This document shows, piece after piece, positions 8,228 through 17,772 of a DNA stretch of 64,000 nt (its first letter is position 1; each line of letters starts with the position of its first letter). This DNA is from Erythrobacter sp. (GTDB lineage Bacteria; Pseudomonadota; Alphaproteobacteria; Sphingomonadales; Sphingomonadaceae). The translations under genes and the position numbers were made by a program. Where the stretch lies: positions 456,385-520,384 of the forward strand of contig JAILWQ010000002.1 of NCBI GenBank assembly GCA_025698865.1, in the 5' to 3' direction. The notes under the pieces were generated by a model. The model searched no databases, had not been told where the DNA came from, and saw nothing but the letters and a program-made list of their open reading frames with translations.

Positions 8228-8922
8228 TGCAGGTGCTCGGCGAAGAACTCTGCAGTGCGCTTGTCGGCAAGCTTGGCACATTCGTCGTTGCGACGCTTGC
8301 CGAATTCGGTCGCGAAGCCGTGGTCCATGCCCTCGTAATCGTGCAGCGTGACCTTCGGGTGCGAGTCGAGCCCGTCATGCATTTTCCGCTGGGTCTCCTT
8401 GTCGACGAAGCCGTCCTCGGTCGGGATGTGCAGCATCAGCGGGTTGGCGATCGCGTCCTTCTCGCGCAGCAATTCGTCGACGCCGACCGCGTAATAGCCG
8501 ACCGTGGCATCGCTGTCGGTGCGGGCCGCGGTCATGTAGGCGAGACGGCCACCCAGGCAGTAACCGACCGCGCCGACCTTGCCGCCGCCGATCTCGTCAC
8601 GCGCCCACTTGATGGTCGCCTCGATATCCCTGATCCCCTCGTCCTGATCGAACTTGCCCATCAGGTCGAGCGCGCGCTGCATTTCCGGTTCGACATCCGG
8701 ATCGAGCTCAATGCCACGCTCTAGCGGCCAGAAGAGGTCGGGCGCGACGGCGAGATAGCCGTCCTCCGCCAGACGGTCGCATTTGCGCCGCATGCCGGCA
8801 TTGACGCCGAAAATCTCCTGGATGACGACGATCGCCGCCTTGGGTGTGTCTGCCGGACGGGCGACATAGGCCTTGAAATTTTCGTCGCCCGAAAGGCGGT
8901 CGATCTGGACGGTCTCGCTCAT
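8224..8922 (-). CDS. Dienelactone hydrolase family protein
   Basis: A 232-residue alpha/beta hydrolase of the DLH family. The nucleophile elbow is GYCLGGR with Cys in place of Ser, the acid lies around PTEDGFVD and the histidine is in DHGFATEFG, giving the Cys-Asp-His triad. The N-terminal VIQEIFGVNAGMRRKCDRLAEDGY is typical of the family. DLH enzymes open dienelactones in chlorocatechol degradation, but many copies are general carboxyl-ester hydrolases, and nothing nearby points to aromatic degradation. The ATG at 8922 (MSETVQIDRL) is preferred over the upstream extension. Confidence 0.88.
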   Translation of the reverse strand: MSETVQIDRLSGDENFKAYVARPADTPKAAIVVIQEIFGVNAGMRRKCDRLAEDGYLAVAPDLFWPLERGIELDPDVEPEMQRALDLMGKFDQDEGIRDIEATIKWARDEIGGGKVGAVGYCLGGRLAYMTAARTDSDATVGYYAVGVDELLREKDAIANPLMLHIPTEDGFVDKETQRKMHDGLDSHPKVTLHDYEGMDHGFATEFGKRRNDECAKLADKRTAEFFAEHLQ

Positions 8923-9011
8923 GCGTATCCTCGCTATAGAATGTGGTGCGCTTGCGTCGCGCGACGTTCCGACCCAGATAGGGTCTCGCACATTCCAACG
9001 GAGGAAACGCC

Positions 9012-9281
9012 ATGAAGGTCCATGTCGAAATCGATTGCACGCCGGAAGAGGCGCGCAGCTTCATGGGCCTGCCAGACGTGGGCAAGGCCAACGCGGTCTA
9101 TGTCGACATGATGTCCAAGGCGATGAGCGGCGTTTCCGACACCGAGAAGCTGCAGGAATATGCCCGCCAGCTCGCGCCGATGGGTCAGGCGGGCTTCAAG
9201 CTGTTCCAGAGCTTCATGGAAGGGGCGGGGGCCACGCGACCCTCGACGAACAAGCCCTCCGGCTCCTCCGACAAGACGTAA
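9012..9281 (+). CDS. Small conserved protein of unknown function (DUF6489-like)
   Basis: An 89-residue soluble protein beginning MKVHVEIDCTPEEARSFMGLP, with a helical middle (EKLQEYARQLAPMGQAGFKLFQSFM) and a short polar tail. A GGAGG Shine-Dalgarno lies 6 nt upstream of the ATG. It resembles small proteins common in sphingomonads (DUF6489 by memory, not verified). It ends 10 nt before the conserved mnmE reading frame. Because mnmE lacks a normal start codon, ribosomes finishing this gene may be relevant to mnmE initiation. Function unknown. Confidence 0.7.
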   Translation: MKVHVEIDCTPEEARSFMGLPDVGKANAVYVDMMSKAMSGVSDTEKLQEYARQLAPMGQAGFKLFQSFMEGAGATRPSTNKPSGSSDKT

Positions 9282-9291
9282 TCGCGCGATC

Positions 9292-10566
9292 ATAGGCGAT
9301 ACGATCTTCGCCCTGTCGAGCGGGGCTCCCCCGGCCGCGATCGCGGTTCTGCGGATCAGCGGCGCGCAGGCTGCGACTGCCCTGACGGCGCTGTGCGGGG
9401 CGTTGCCAGAGCCTCGCACGCCTTCGCTCCGCATGCTGCGGGACGGGACGGAAGCCGTGCTCGACCGGGCGCTGGTGCTGTGGTTTCCCGGGCCGCGCAC
9501 CGCGACCGGGGAGGATCTGGCCGAACTGCACTGTCACGGGGGCAGGGCGGTGGTGCGTGCGGTGGAAGAAGCGCTGGCGGCTCTACCCGACCTTCGCCGC
9601 GCGGAGGCGGGTGAGTTCACGCGGCGCGCTTTCGCCAATGGCCGGATCGATCTTGCCGAGGCCGAGGGTCTCGCGGATCTGCTCGCAGCCGAAACGGAAT
9701 TGCAGCGCCGGGCGGCGCAGGCGGCATTCGGGGGGACGACCAGCCGGATGGTCGAGGGCTGGCGCGACCGGGTGCTGGCGCTGTCCGCCGAGGTCGAGGC
9801 GGCGCTCGATTTTTCCGACGAGGATGATGTCTCCGAACTCCCGCAGGAATTCGCAGCCGCGGTCGAGACCTTGGCGGCGGAGTTGCAGGACGCGCTGGAA
9901 CGTCCGTCCGCGGAACGTTTGCGCGACGGGGTGAGGGTGGTGCTGGCCGGACCGCCCAACAGCGGGAAGTCGTCGCTCTTCAATGCGCTCCTGCGGGACG
10001 GCGCGGCGATCGTCTCGGACATTGCCGGGACCACCCGGGATGCGATCGAGCGGCCGGTCGCTTTCTCAGGCGTGCCGTTCGTGCTGGTCGACACGGCCGG
10101 TTTGCGGGACGAGGGTTTCGACCCGATCGAGGGCGAAGGCATCGGCCGCGCGCGATCGCAGATCGGAAAGGCCGACATCGTGCTGTGGCTGGGTGCTGAA
10201 GGGGAGGGCCCGGCAGACTCGGTGGAAGTCGACGCAAAGGCGGATATCGAGGGGGAGCGCAAGATCGATCCCGGTCATGTGGTTTCATCCATAACGGGAT
10301 TGGGCCTGTCCGAGCTAGAGCGCGACCTCGTGACGAGATCGCAAACCCTGTTGCCGAAGCCCGGGGAGGCCGCGCTCGCCCTGCGCCAGCGCGAACTGAT
10401 CGGGGAGGCTGTCGCGGAGTTGTGCGAGGTGCCCCTTCAAAGCGATCTCTTGGTCCAAGCGGAGTCGCTCCGCCGCGCGCGTCTGGCGTTCGACCGACTT
10501 CTCGGCCGCGCATCGACGGAAGATATGCTCGACGCGCTTTTCGGGCGGTTCTGTATCGGCAAATAA
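9292..10566 (+). CDS. mnmE: tRNA uridine-5-carboxymethylaminomethyl GTPase MnmE, non-canonical start
   Basis: MnmE acts with MnmG to modify wobble U34 of certain tRNAs. The 424-residue homologous part begins [17 protein letters not shown]. The G domain has [17 protein letters not shown] and DTAGLRD, and the protein ends with the conserved FCIGK. No ATG, GTG, TTG or CTG lies in frame between 9160 and the conserved region. The expected start position holds ATA (9292), preceded by ATC. The only upstream ATG in frame (9160) would add 44 arginine-rich residues read out of frame from the preceding gene. Either ATA/ATC initiates, the long form is made, or a base is wrong. Confidence 0.85.
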   Translation: MGDTIFALSSGAPPAAIAVLRISGAQAATALTALCGALPEPRTPSLRMLRDGTEAVLDRALVLWFPGPRTATGEDLAELHCHGGRAVVRAVEEALAALPDLRRAEAGEFTRRAFANGRIDLAEAEGLADLLAAETELQRRAAQAAFGGTTSRMVEGWRDRVLALSAEVEAALDFSDEDDVSELPQEFAAAVETLAAELQDALERPSAERLRDGVRVVLAGPPNSGKSSLFNALLRDGAAIVSDIAGTTRDAIERPVAFSGVPFVLVDTAGLRDEGFDPIEGEGIGRARSQIGKADIVLWLGAEGEGPADSVEVDAKADIEGERKIDPGHVVSSITGLGLSELERDLVTRSQTLLPKPGEAALALRQRELIGEAVAELCEVPLQSDLLVQAESLRRARLAFDRLLGRASTEDMLDALFGRFCIGK

Positions 10567-10582
10567 TGTTCCACGTGAAACA
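10567..10582 (+). other. parS site 1 (ParB binding)
   Basis: TGTTCCACGTGAAACA follows the mnmE stop codon directly, in the mnmE-mnmG gap. It matches the widely conserved bacterial parS 16-mer. It is the first of three copies within 2.5 kb and lies 3.3 kb from parB. ParB loads here and spreads to organise the origin region for segregation by ParA. Confidence 0.93.
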
Positions 10583-10624
10583 CGGTCTTTGACCCGTCGC
10601 CACAGGTGCTTTACCGGACGCACC

Positions 10625-12451
10625 ATGCAAACCTACGATATCGTCGTAATCGGCGGTGGCCATGCCGGTGTGGAAGCGGCCGCAGCCGCCGCGCGCATGG
10701 GCGCTCGTGTGGCGCTGCTGACTTTCGACCTGGACGCCATCGGAGCAATGAGTTGCAACCCGGCGATCGGCGGACTTGGCAAGGGCCATCTGGTGCGAGA
10801 AGTCGACGCTTTCGATGGCCTGATTGCGCGCGCGGCTGACGAGGCGGCAATCCACTACCGGATGCTGAACCGATCGAAAGGCAGCGCCGTATGGGGCCCG
10901 CGCATCCAGGCCGATCGCAAGTTGTTCCGTCGTGCCATTCAGCGGATGATCCGGGAACAGGGTGATCTGGAGCTGATCGCGGGTGAGGTCGCATCGCTCA
11001 TCTTGATTGGCGGCCGGGTCGAAGGCGTAGAGCTTGCAGACGGAACTCGGATCGGCGCGTCACGCGTGATCCTCTGCACCGGGACGTTTCTCGGTGGGGT
11101 ACTCTATCGCGGTGAGGAGCGGATCGAAGGCGGCCGGGTTGGAGAAAATGCAGCCACTCGCCTGGCGGCGCAATTACGTGATGCGGATCTTGCAATGGCG
11201 CGGCTCAAGACCGGAACACCGCCCCGTCTCGACGGGCGAACCATAGACTGGGCGCGGCTGGAGGAACAGCCATCGGATGGCGAAGGCTGGACGATGTCGC
11301 CGATGAGCGACGGACGCGCGAACCCGCAAATCTTCTGCGCGATCACGCGGACCAACGCGCGCAGCCACGACATCATCCGCGCCAATCTCGATCGCTCGCC
11401 GTTGTTTTCCGGCGCGATTGGAGCCGAAGGCCCGCGCTACTGCCCTTCCATCGAGGACAAGATCCACCGCTTCGGCGATCGCGACGGGCACCAGGTGTTT
11501 CTCGAGCCGGAGGGGCTGGACTCGCCCTTCGTCTATCCCAACGGCATCAGCACATCGTTGCCCACCGACGTGCAGCGCGCCATGCTGCGCAGCATGGCGG
11601 GTCTGGAACAGGTCGAAATGACCGTCCCCGGTTATGCGGTAGAATATGACCATATCGATCCGCGCGCGCTGACAGCTGGTTTCGAGGTTCGCGCGGTTCC
11701 CGGGCTCCATTGTGCCGGTCAGATCAACGGTACGACGGGATATGAGGAGGCGGCGGCGCAGGGTCTGGTCGCCGGCCTGTCGGCAGCATCGGCTGTACTC
11801 GATTGCGAACCCCTCAAGCTCGACAGGTCTAGTTCGTACATCGCGGTGATGGTGGACGACCTTGTTCTTCAAGGGGTCACCGAACCGTACCGTATGCTCA
11901 CCTCTCGAGCGGAATACAGATTGCGACTGCGCGCGGGCAATGCGAGCACGCGCTTGACGCCGGGTGCGATCGAGATTGGTTGCATCGGTAAAGAACGCCA
12001 GAGCTGGTTTGCTCAGCGTCAGGATAGGCTTGCTGGAGCTCACGACACGCTGGAGGCGATGCGGCTCGATTCCCACGGCGGCGATGAGCGTAATTTCGGC
12101 GATCTGATGCGCAGCGGTCAAGCTGACGTTAAGGTGGTCATGGAAAAGGTTGCCGATCGTTTCAGGTGTAACGAGGACGTGCTCGAAGAAGCAGTCGAAG
12201 ATATCCGCTACGCACCGTATATTGCCCGACAGGACGCCGAACTGCGCGACTTGACCGCGAGCGAAGCACTCGTGATCCCGAACGACTTTCGATATGATGA
12301 CGTACCGGGACTATCCAACGAGATGGTCGAGCGGCTCCGGGTCTCCCAACCTGAGACTCTGGCCGCGGCGGGGCGTGTGCGCGGGGTGACCCCTGCTGCG
12401 TTGTCCGCCCTGATTGTCCAGGTCCGGCGGCAAGCCAAGGCTGCTGCATGA
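10625..12451 (+). CDS. mnmG: tRNA uridine-5-carboxymethylaminomethyl synthesis enzyme MnmG (GidA)
   Basis: A 608-residue FAD protein, the MnmE partner in U34 tRNA modification. The N-terminal dinucleotide-binding loop [13 protein letters not shown] is followed by [21 protein letters not shown], with the family motifs [21 protein letters not shown] and [19 protein letters not shown]. The C-terminal helical domain is intact. The ATG at 10625 is chosen because an upstream in-frame ATG would run into the parS spacer. The stop overlaps the rsmG start by 4 nt. The gene is less G+C-rich than those to its left. Confidence 0.96.
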   Translation: MQTYDIVVIGGGHAGVEAAAAAARMGARVALLTFDLDAIGAMSCNPAIGGLGKGHLVREVDAFDGLIARAADEAAIHYRMLNRSKGSAVWGPRIQADRKLFRRAIQRMIREQGDLELIAGEVASLILIGGRVEGVELADGTRIGASRVILCTGTFLGGVLYRGEERIEGGRVGENAATRLAAQLRDADLAMARLKTGTPPRLDGRTIDWARLEEQPSDGEGWTMSPMSDGRANPQIFCAITRTNARSHDIIRANLDRSPLFSGAIGAEGPRYCPSIEDKIHRFGDRDGHQVFLEPEGLDSPFVYPNGISTSLPTDVQRAMLRSMAGLEQVEMTVPGYAVEYDHIDPRALTAGFEVRAVPGLHCAGQINGTTGYEEAAAQGLVAGLSAASAVLDCEPLKLDRSSSYIAVMVDDLVLQGVTEPYRMLTSRAEYRLRLRAGNASTRLTPGAIEIGCIGKERQSWFAQRQDRLAGAHDTLEAMRLDSHGGDERNFGDLMRSGQADVKVVMEKVADRFRCNEDVLEEAVEDIRYAPYIARQDAELRDLTASEALVIPNDFRYDDVPGLSNEMVERLRVSQPETLAAAGRVRGVTPAALSALIVQVRRQAKAAA

Positions 12452-13074
12452 TAGATACCGAAGACCAAGCTCGTGCGTTTCTCAGTGAGCGGTGCGACCA
12501 TGAGGCTTTGAAGCGGCTTCAAGTCTTGGATGGCGCTCTGCGGGAAGAGAATGCGATTCAAAACCTTGTCTCCCCATCGTCTCTCAACGAACTCTGGAAG
12601 CGCCATTTTGTAGATTCCGCACAGTTGTTCGATCATGTTCCACGTGAAACAGCGAACCTGCTCGATCTTGGCTCGGGAGCGGGGTTTCCGGGCTTGATTC
12701 TTGCCGCTCTCCGTTGCGACCTTGAGGTCACGTTGGTGGAAACGCGAGCCAAGCGGGTAGAGTGGTTGAACCACGCTATAGGGCTTCTCGAGCTGACCAA
12801 TTGCGCCGTACTCGGCATGCGAGTGGAGAAAGTGGCTACTCGTGAATTTGGCGCGATCACCGCCAGGGCCTTTGCGCCGCTGCGAAAGCTGCTCGACATC
12901 GCCGGACGCTTCTCCACAAAGGACACAGTCTGGGTCTTGCCCAAGGGCCGCTCGGCAGCGCAGGAGGTCGAGGATCTTCCCCCCCGCTTGCGTCGGATGT
13001 TTCACGTGGAACAGTCGCAAACCAGCGCGGATGCTGGTATCATCGTTGGGAAGGGCAAAGTGGAGCGCGTATGA
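12448..13074 (+). CDS. rsmG: 16S rRNA (guanine-N7) methyltransferase RsmG (GidB)
   Basis: A 208-residue SAM-dependent enzyme that methylates G527 of 16S rRNA. It has the SAM loop [16 protein letters not shown] near residues 70-85, [13 protein letters not shown] and the [10 protein letters not shown] segment. The gene carries two parS sites within its reading frame: one encodes HVPRETA in the N-terminal half and the other MFHVEQ near the C-terminus. Start and stop overlap mnmG and parA by 4 nt each (ATGA), so mnmG-rsmG-parA are translationally coupled. Confidence 0.95.
   Translation: MIDTEDQARAFLSERCDHEALKRLQVLDGALREENAIQNLVSPSSLNELWKRHFVDSAQLFDHVPRETANLLDLGSGAGFPGLILAALRCDLEVTLVETRAKRVEWLNHAIGLLELTNCAVLGMRVEKVATREFGAITARAFAPLRKLLDIAGRFSTKDTVWVLPKGRSAAQEVEDLPPRLRRMFHVEQSQTSADAGIIVGKGKVERV
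12636..12651 (+). other. parS site 2, inside rsmG
   Basis: TGTTCCACGTGAAACA, identical to site 1, lies within the rsmG coding sequence. The codons remain in frame, giving DHVPRETA in the protein, so the site and the protein sequence are jointly constrained. Confidence 0.93.
12998..13013 (-). other. parS site 3, inside rsmG, inverted
   Basis: TGTTTCACGTGGAACA is the exact reverse complement of sites 1 and 2 and lies near the 3' end of rsmG, encoding MFHVEQS. It is 57 bp before the parA start, so bound ParB could also affect parAB transcription. Confidence 0.93.
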
Positions 13075-13862
13075 TCACCATAGCCATTGCCAACCAGAAG
13101 GGTGGGGTTGGGAAGACCACGACCGCGATCAACATCGCGACGGCCATGGCTGCCACCGGCTGGAAGACCCTGTTGATCGATCTTGATCCGCAAGGAAATG
13201 CGTCGACAGGCCTCGGCATCGCCTCTGCCGACCGGGCCGTCAGCAGTTACGATCTTCTCGTCGATCAGGCCGATATCAGCGCATGCGCCATCGAAACCGA
13301 GATCCCAGGATTGGACATCATCCCCGCGACGCAGGACCTCTCGGGCGCTGAGGTCGAACTGGTGGCGGTTCAGGATCGCACGCACCGTCTTCGTGACGCG
13401 CTGGGCAAGGCGGGAAAGACCGGCTTTGCCGGGTATGATGTCTGCTTCATCGACTGCCCACCGTCGCTCGGCCTTCTCACGCTGAATGCCTTGGGTGCCG
13501 CCAACTCGTTGCTCGTCCCCCTACAATGCGAATTCTTCGCACTGGAGGGTCTGAGCCAGTTGCTACAGACGGTCGAGCGCGTGCAGGAACGCTTCAATCC
13601 GGAACTGGGCATTCTCGGCATCGTGCTGACGATGTTCGATCGGCGCAACCGCCTGACCGATCAAGTGGCCGACGATGTGCGGGATTGCCTCGGCAAGTTG
13701 GTGTTCGAATCGGTCATCCCCCGCAATGTCCGCTTGTCCGAAGCGCCCAGCCACGGCCTTCCGGCCTTGGTTTATGATCATCAATGCCCCGGCAGTCGGG
13801 CCTATATCGCCCTTGCGCGCGAGCTGATCGCCCGCCTGCCGCAGGAAAGGAAAGCCGCGTGA
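13071..13862 (+). CDS. parA: Chromosome partitioning ATPase ParA
   Basis: A 263-residue Walker-type ATPase. The deviant Walker A KGGVGKTTTAIN is at about residues 10-21, LLIDLDPQGNASTGLG follows, and the Walker B-like FIDCPPSLGLLTLNAL is central. With ParB on parS it moves and anchors the origin region. Chromosomal rather than plasmid type is inferred from linkage to rsmG and parS. The ATG overlaps the rsmG stop, and the stop overlaps the parB GTG. Confidence 0.97.
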   Translation: MITIAIANQKGGVGKTTTAINIATAMAATGWKTLLIDLDPQGNASTGLGIASADRAVSSYDLLVDQADISACAIETEIPGLDIIPATQDLSGAEVELVAVQDRTHRLRDALGKAGKTGFAGYDVCFIDCPPSLGLLTLNALGAANSLLVPLQCEFFALEGLSQLLQTVERVQERFNPELGILGIVLTMFDRRNRLTDQVADDVRDCLGKLVFESVIPRNVRLSEAPSHGLPALVYDHQCPGSRAYIALARELIARLPQERKAA

Positions 13863-14818
13863 CCGACAAGAGCGAGCAGGAAGCCGCTGCCAAAAGCCCG
13901 TCGCGGCGCAAGCTCGGGCGCGGCCTCGGCGCGCTGATGGGCGATGTCCGCCGGGAGGAGCCGGTGATCCGGCTCAATCCGAACCTCTCCGAAGACGGCA
14001 CGTTGCCCGATAGGCCACGCGGGGGTGTCAACGCGCTGCAATCGCTGGATATTTCGAGCATCAGTCCGCTCGAGGGTCAGCCGCGAACGCATTTCGATCC
14101 CGAAGCGCTCGACCAGCTCGCCGCTTCGATCGAGGCGCGTGGCGTCATTCAGCCGATCATCGTGCGGCCCAAGGGCGACGGTTACGAACTGGTCGCCGGC
14201 GAGCGGCGCTGGCGGGCGGCGCAGAAGGCGCGGTTGCACGAGATTCCCGCGATCGTTCGGGATCTCGACCAGCGCGAAGTCATGGCGCTGGCCCTGATCG
14301 AGAATTTGCAGCGCGAGGATCTCAACCCGGTCGAGGAGGCGCGTGCCTATCAGCGCCTCGCCGAGGACGAGGACATGACCCAGGCGGAAATCGCGCAACT
14401 GGTTGACAAGTCGCGCAGCCATGTCGCCAATTTCCAGCGTCTGCTCGCTCTCCCGGACGATGTGCTCGCGCTGGTTGCCGGGGGCGATCTGGCCATGGGC
14501 CATGCGCGTGCGCTGATCGGCCACGACGATGCCGCCGACATCGCGAGGCGGGCGGCGCGGGAAAACCTGTCGGTGCGCGAGGTCGAGAAACTGGCGCGGG
14601 CCGGCGAGCCGGTAAAACCGAAGAAGCCGCGCGCGGATACCTCGCCCTCAGGCAACGCGGATATCGAAGCGGTGCAGAACCATCTCGAGGAATTTCTCGG
14701 CCTCACGGTCCGGATCAAGAGCGGCGACGGTCCCGCAAACGGCACAGTCACGATCTCGTATCGCAGCCTCGATCAGCTCGACCTGATTTGCCAGCGCCTC
14801 ACGGGCGGCGAGTTTTAG
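13859..14818 (+). CDS. parB: Chromosome partitioning protein ParB
   Basis: A 319-residue ParB/Spo0J CTPase-clamp protein. It starts at GTG 13859, overlapping the parA TGA, with AGGAAAGG upstream. Early residues SRRKLGRGLGALMGD are the usual ParA-interacting N-terminus. QPIIVRPKGDGYELVAGERRWRAAQ is the CTP/clamp domain, ENLQREDLNPVEEARAYQRL and the helix-turn-helix TQAEIAQLVDKSRSHVANFQRLL read parS, and the C-terminal dimerisation domain is present. The three parS sites upstream are its expected targets. Confidence 0.97.
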   Translation: MTDKSEQEAAAKSPSRRKLGRGLGALMGDVRREEPVIRLNPNLSEDGTLPDRPRGGVNALQSLDISSISPLEGQPRTHFDPEALDQLAASIEARGVIQPIIVRPKGDGYELVAGERRWRAAQKARLHEIPAIVRDLDQREVMALALIENLQREDLNPVEEARAYQRLAEDEDMTQAEIAQLVDKSRSHVANFQRLLALPDDVLALVAGGDLAMGHARALIGHDDAADIARRAARENLSVREVEKLARAGEPVKPKKPRADTSPSGNADIEAVQNHLEEFLGLTVRIKSGDGPANGTVTISYRSLDQLDLICQRLTGGEF

Positions 14819-14831
14819 ACGTTACGGGGGC

Positions 14832-15632
14832 TCAGTTCCCCGCCGGAACCACGTCCCGATATTCGACCTGGCGGGCCACCGGCACCGAAACGGGGACGAG
14901 CATGTATTGCTGGCCCGGAACGTAGGCCGTGCCATGGCCGGCATGATTGCTCGCGCGGGTCAGATAGTCGTCGAGATAGGCGGCGCAGTAGCTGTCCGCA
15001 TTTGCGCGACTCCGCTCGCCCGCACGGCGATCGGCGTGATCGTCGATCGAGTCCCCGATTGCCGCGCCTGCCAAAGCTCCTGTGCCTGCGCCGAGGGCGG
15101 TTCCGGCGAAGCGATTGCCGTCGGCCAGGCGGTTGCCGGCAAAGCCCCCGGCCGCAGCGCCGAGAAGCGCGCCGATGACCTTGCCACGGTCGTTCTCGTC
15201 GTAATCGGCCAAGCGATCGCTGCATTCCGACAGCCAGGCAGCGGAATCGAATTCGACCAGACGCGCTCCGTTGGGCAGTAAAGTGTTGGATACAGGCGCA
15301 GCGGGCGCGTAGCTGCTGGGATAGATGCCCGCCGCATCCTCGCCGACACCAGTGGCGGGAAGGATTACGGGCAGGGCAGTCGCGAGCTCATTGTCAGGCA
15401 GAACGATCTGCATCGAAGTAGGACGGTCGCGGGCCGGAATCGTCCGAATCGCCGTATATTCCGCAGATTCGCTGTCCCGAACCGTTCTCGCCGTCGTCAC
15501 GGCGTTGTCCTCGGGCACTGCGTAAAGGTAGCTCCCGTCCTCGTAATAGATCGTCTGAGCTGCGGCGGGGCTGGCCAGAGCCGCGAGAAGCGCGACATGG
15601 CCGCAAAAAAGCGCTTTCGGGAACATCGACAT
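14832..15632 (-). CDS. Secreted glycine-zipper (17 kDa surface antigen-like) protein
   Basis: A 266-residue protein with an N-terminal signal peptide ending ASPAAAQ, a variable middle region, and a Gly/Ala-rich zipper (GALLGAAAGGFAGNRLADG, then GTALGAGTGALAGAAIGD) around residues 165-210. Such zippers insert in or span the outer membrane or periplasm, and no enzyme activity is suggested. Possible starts are the ATG at 15632 and one two codons later. It converges with parB with 13 nt between the stops. Function unknown. Confidence 0.7.
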   Translation of the reverse strand: MSMFPKALFCGHVALLAALASPAAAQTIYYEDGSYLYAVPEDNAVTTARTVRDSESAEYTAIRTIPARDRPTSMQIVLPDNELATALPVILPATGVGEDAAGIYPSSYAPAAPVSNTLLPNGARLVEFDSAAWLSECSDRLADYDENDRGKVIGALLGAAAGGFAGNRLADGNRFAGTALGAGTGALAGAAIGDSIDDHADRRAGERSRANADSYCAAYLDDYLTRASNHAGHGTAYVPGQQYMLVPVSVPVARQVEYRDVVPAGN

Positions 15633-15746
15633 GGGATCAGGGCCTGTAGGGTGACGCAACATCCGGCTCCGGATACCACTCGAGCCCACGCGTGACCAAA
15701 GCACCGGTGACCGCCTGTCCCGCGATGGGGCAGGCGGTCCGTTCCG

Positions 15747-16229
15747 TCAGATCCGGTTCGCGAGCATCGCCGCAAGCCGCTCGATCCCCGCAGCGTCCTC
15801 GGCATCGAAACGGGCTGGGGCGGGGCTGTCCAGATCTATCAACGCCACGACGTCGCCATCGCGGATGACGGGGACCACCAACTCGGACTTCGTGTCCCCG
15901 TCGCAGGCGATGTGACCGGGAAATGCGTGGACATCGGGCACCAGTTGCGTGGCGCGACTTTCGGCTGCCGCGCCGCAGACACCTGTTCCGAACGGGATGC
16001 GGATGCAGGCCGGCCGCCCCATGAACGGCCCGAGCAGCAGCTCGCCGCCGACCGTGCGGTAGAAACCGGTCCAGTTCACCTCGTCCAGGAACTCCCAGAG
16101 CAGGGCGGCAACGTTCGCCATATTGGCGACGCCATCATTCTCGCCGGCGGTCAGCGCCTCGGCAGCATCGTGCAGCTGGCGATAGAGTTCGGGCTTAGGG
16201 GTCCCCGGTGCGGGTCTGAAATCGTACAT
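15747..16229 (-). CDS. msrC: Free methionine-(R)-sulfoxide reductase (GAF domain)
   Basis: A 160-residue single-GAF protein. Three cysteines, Cys75, Cys85 (in PACIRIPFGTGVCG) and Cys109 (HIACDGDTKSE), match the catalytic and resolving Cys84, Cys94 and Cys118 of the E. coli enzyme with a constant offset of 9. It reduces free methionine-R-sulfoxide using thioredoxin as reductant, part of oxidative damage repair in the cytoplasm. It is divergent from the sugar-dehydrogenase-like gene, with 64 bp between the starts. Confidence 0.92.
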   Translation of the reverse strand: MYDFRPAPGTPKPELYRQLHDAAEALTAGENDGVANMANVAALLWEFLDEVNWTGFYRTVGGELLLGPFMGRPACIRIPFGTGVCGAAAESRATQLVPDVHAFPGHIACDGDTKSELVVPVIRDGDVVALIDLDSPAPARFDAEDAAGIERLAAMLANRI

Positions 16230-16293
16230 GATGCGCTGCTATCTAGTCAGCCCGGGCATTGCCGCAAGGGGCGGCCTCGCGTAGATCACGGGG

Positions 16294-17769
16294 ATGAGCA
16301 CCGGCAAGAAGATCCTCATCGCCCTCGTCGTCATTCTGGCGATCGTGGGGGTGGCGGGATATTTCGTTACGCGCGGCGACAGCGCCGATCTTTCGGTCGC
16401 AGAGGCAAGCGGCACCGATCCGACGCTGGTCGAACCCGACGCGCAGACCTTTCCGACCGTCGCGATCGCCGATCCGGTGGGCTGGGCCGAGGACGAGGTC
16501 CCGACGCCCGCCGAAGGGCTCGCCGTGACGCGCTTCGCCGACGGGCTCGACCATCCGCGCACGATGCACGCGCTGCCCAACGGCGACATCCTGGTGAGCC
16601 TGACCCGCGCTCCGGCCACACAGCCCTCGGGGGATACCGGGTTCTTCGACCGCATCAAAAGCTGGATCGGCAAGACGCTGATGGGCCGGGCGGGCGCGAC
16701 CGGCGAATCCGCCGACACGTTGCTGCTGCTGCGCGATACCGATGGCGACGGCGCGGCCGATGCGCGCTTCGTTCTGACCGACGCTCTCGATTCGCCCTCC
16801 GGCATCGCATGGCGCGATGGCACGCTGTATGTCGCCAATCACGACGCCGTGCTGGCCTTTCCCTACGAGCTGGGCGCGACGACGCTGGCGGGCGAGCCGC
16901 GCAAGCTGATGGACCTCGCGCCGGGCGGAGGGCACTGGATGCGCAATCTGGAGCTTCATCCCGAGGACGATCGCCTGTTCGTCGCGGTCGGTTCGGCGTC
17001 GAATATCGGCGACCGGGGCATGGAGGCAGAGGAAGGCCGCGCCCTGATCTGGGAATACGATCTGGACAGCGGGACCCAGCGGATATTCGGCGCGGGCCTG
17101 CGCAATCCCAACGGCCTCGATTTCAGCCCCTGGTCGGGCGAGCTTTGGACTACGGTGAACGAGCGCGACATGCTCGGCTCGGATCTGGTGCCGGATTACC
17201 TGACCAACGTGCCGGTAGGCGCGCAGTATGGCTGGCCGTGGGTCTACTGGAAGGACAATATCGACGAGCGGGTCGAGGCGCCGATTCCTGCCTACCTCAC
17301 CGAATATGCCCGTCGGCCCGAATATGCGCTCGGCCCGCACGTCGCCGCGCTCGGCTTCCGCTTCAGCAAGGAGGGCGCGCGGATGGGCGAGCGGTTCGCG
17401 TCGGGTGCCTTCGTCGCCCGGCACGGCTCGTGGAACCGCAAGCCACCTTCGGGTTACGACGTGGTTTATGTCGCCTTCGACGAACGCGGCAATCCGACGG
17501 GCCAGCCGGTCCCGATCCTCACCGGTTTTCTCAATCAGGACGGCACGACCAAGGGCCGGCCGACCTGGGTCGAATGGGCCAATGACGGCGCGCTGCTGGT
17601 GAGCGACGATACCGCGGGGATCATCTGGCGAGTGATCGCGCCCGGTGCGCCGGGTCAGGCGGCGATTGCCCGCCGTAGCGGCGAGCGCCTGCCCGCCCAG
17701 CGCGAGCTGCGCGGCAACCGGGCGGCGTTCGGGCGTGACGACTACGCGCGCGAAGAACCCGCGCAGTAA
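16294..17769 (+). CDS. PQQ-dependent sugar dehydrogenase-like (sorbosone dehydrogenase family) protein
   Basis: A 491-residue protein with one N-terminal membrane-spanning or signal helix (ILIALVVILAIVGVAGYFV) and a beta-propeller. Family motifs include GLDHPRTMHALPNGDILVS, FGAGLRNPNGLDFSPWSGE, VGAQYGWPWVYW and ARHGSWNRKPPSGYDVVY. It should sit in the periplasm, anchored to the inner membrane. Related proteins oxidise aldoses or sorbosone with pyrroloquinoline quinone. No PQQ synthesis gene is seen here, so cofactor and substrate are unconfirmed. It converges with the acyl-CoA dehydrogenase gene, 3 nt apart. Confidence 0.82.
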   Translation: MSTGKKILIALVVILAIVGVAGYFVTRGDSADLSVAEASGTDPTLVEPDAQTFPTVAIADPVGWAEDEVPTPAEGLAVTRFADGLDHPRTMHALPNGDILVSLTRAPATQPSGDTGFFDRIKSWIGKTLMGRAGATGESADTLLLLRDTDGDGAADARFVLTDALDSPSGIAWRDGTLYVANHDAVLAFPYELGATTLAGEPRKLMDLAPGGGHWMRNLELHPEDDRLFVAVGSASNIGDRGMEAEEGRALIWEYDLDSGTQRIFGAGLRNPNGLDFSPWSGELWTTVNERDMLGSDLVPDYLTNVPVGAQYGWPWVYWKDNIDERVEAPIPAYLTEYARRPEYALGPHVAALGFRFSKEGARMGERFASGAFVARHGSWNRKPPSGYDVVYVAFDERGNPTGQPVPILTGFLNQDGTTKGRPTWVEWANDGALLVSDDTAGIIWRVIAPGAPGQAAIARRSGERLPAQRELRGNRAAFGRDDYAREEPAQ

Positions 17770-17772
17770 GCC

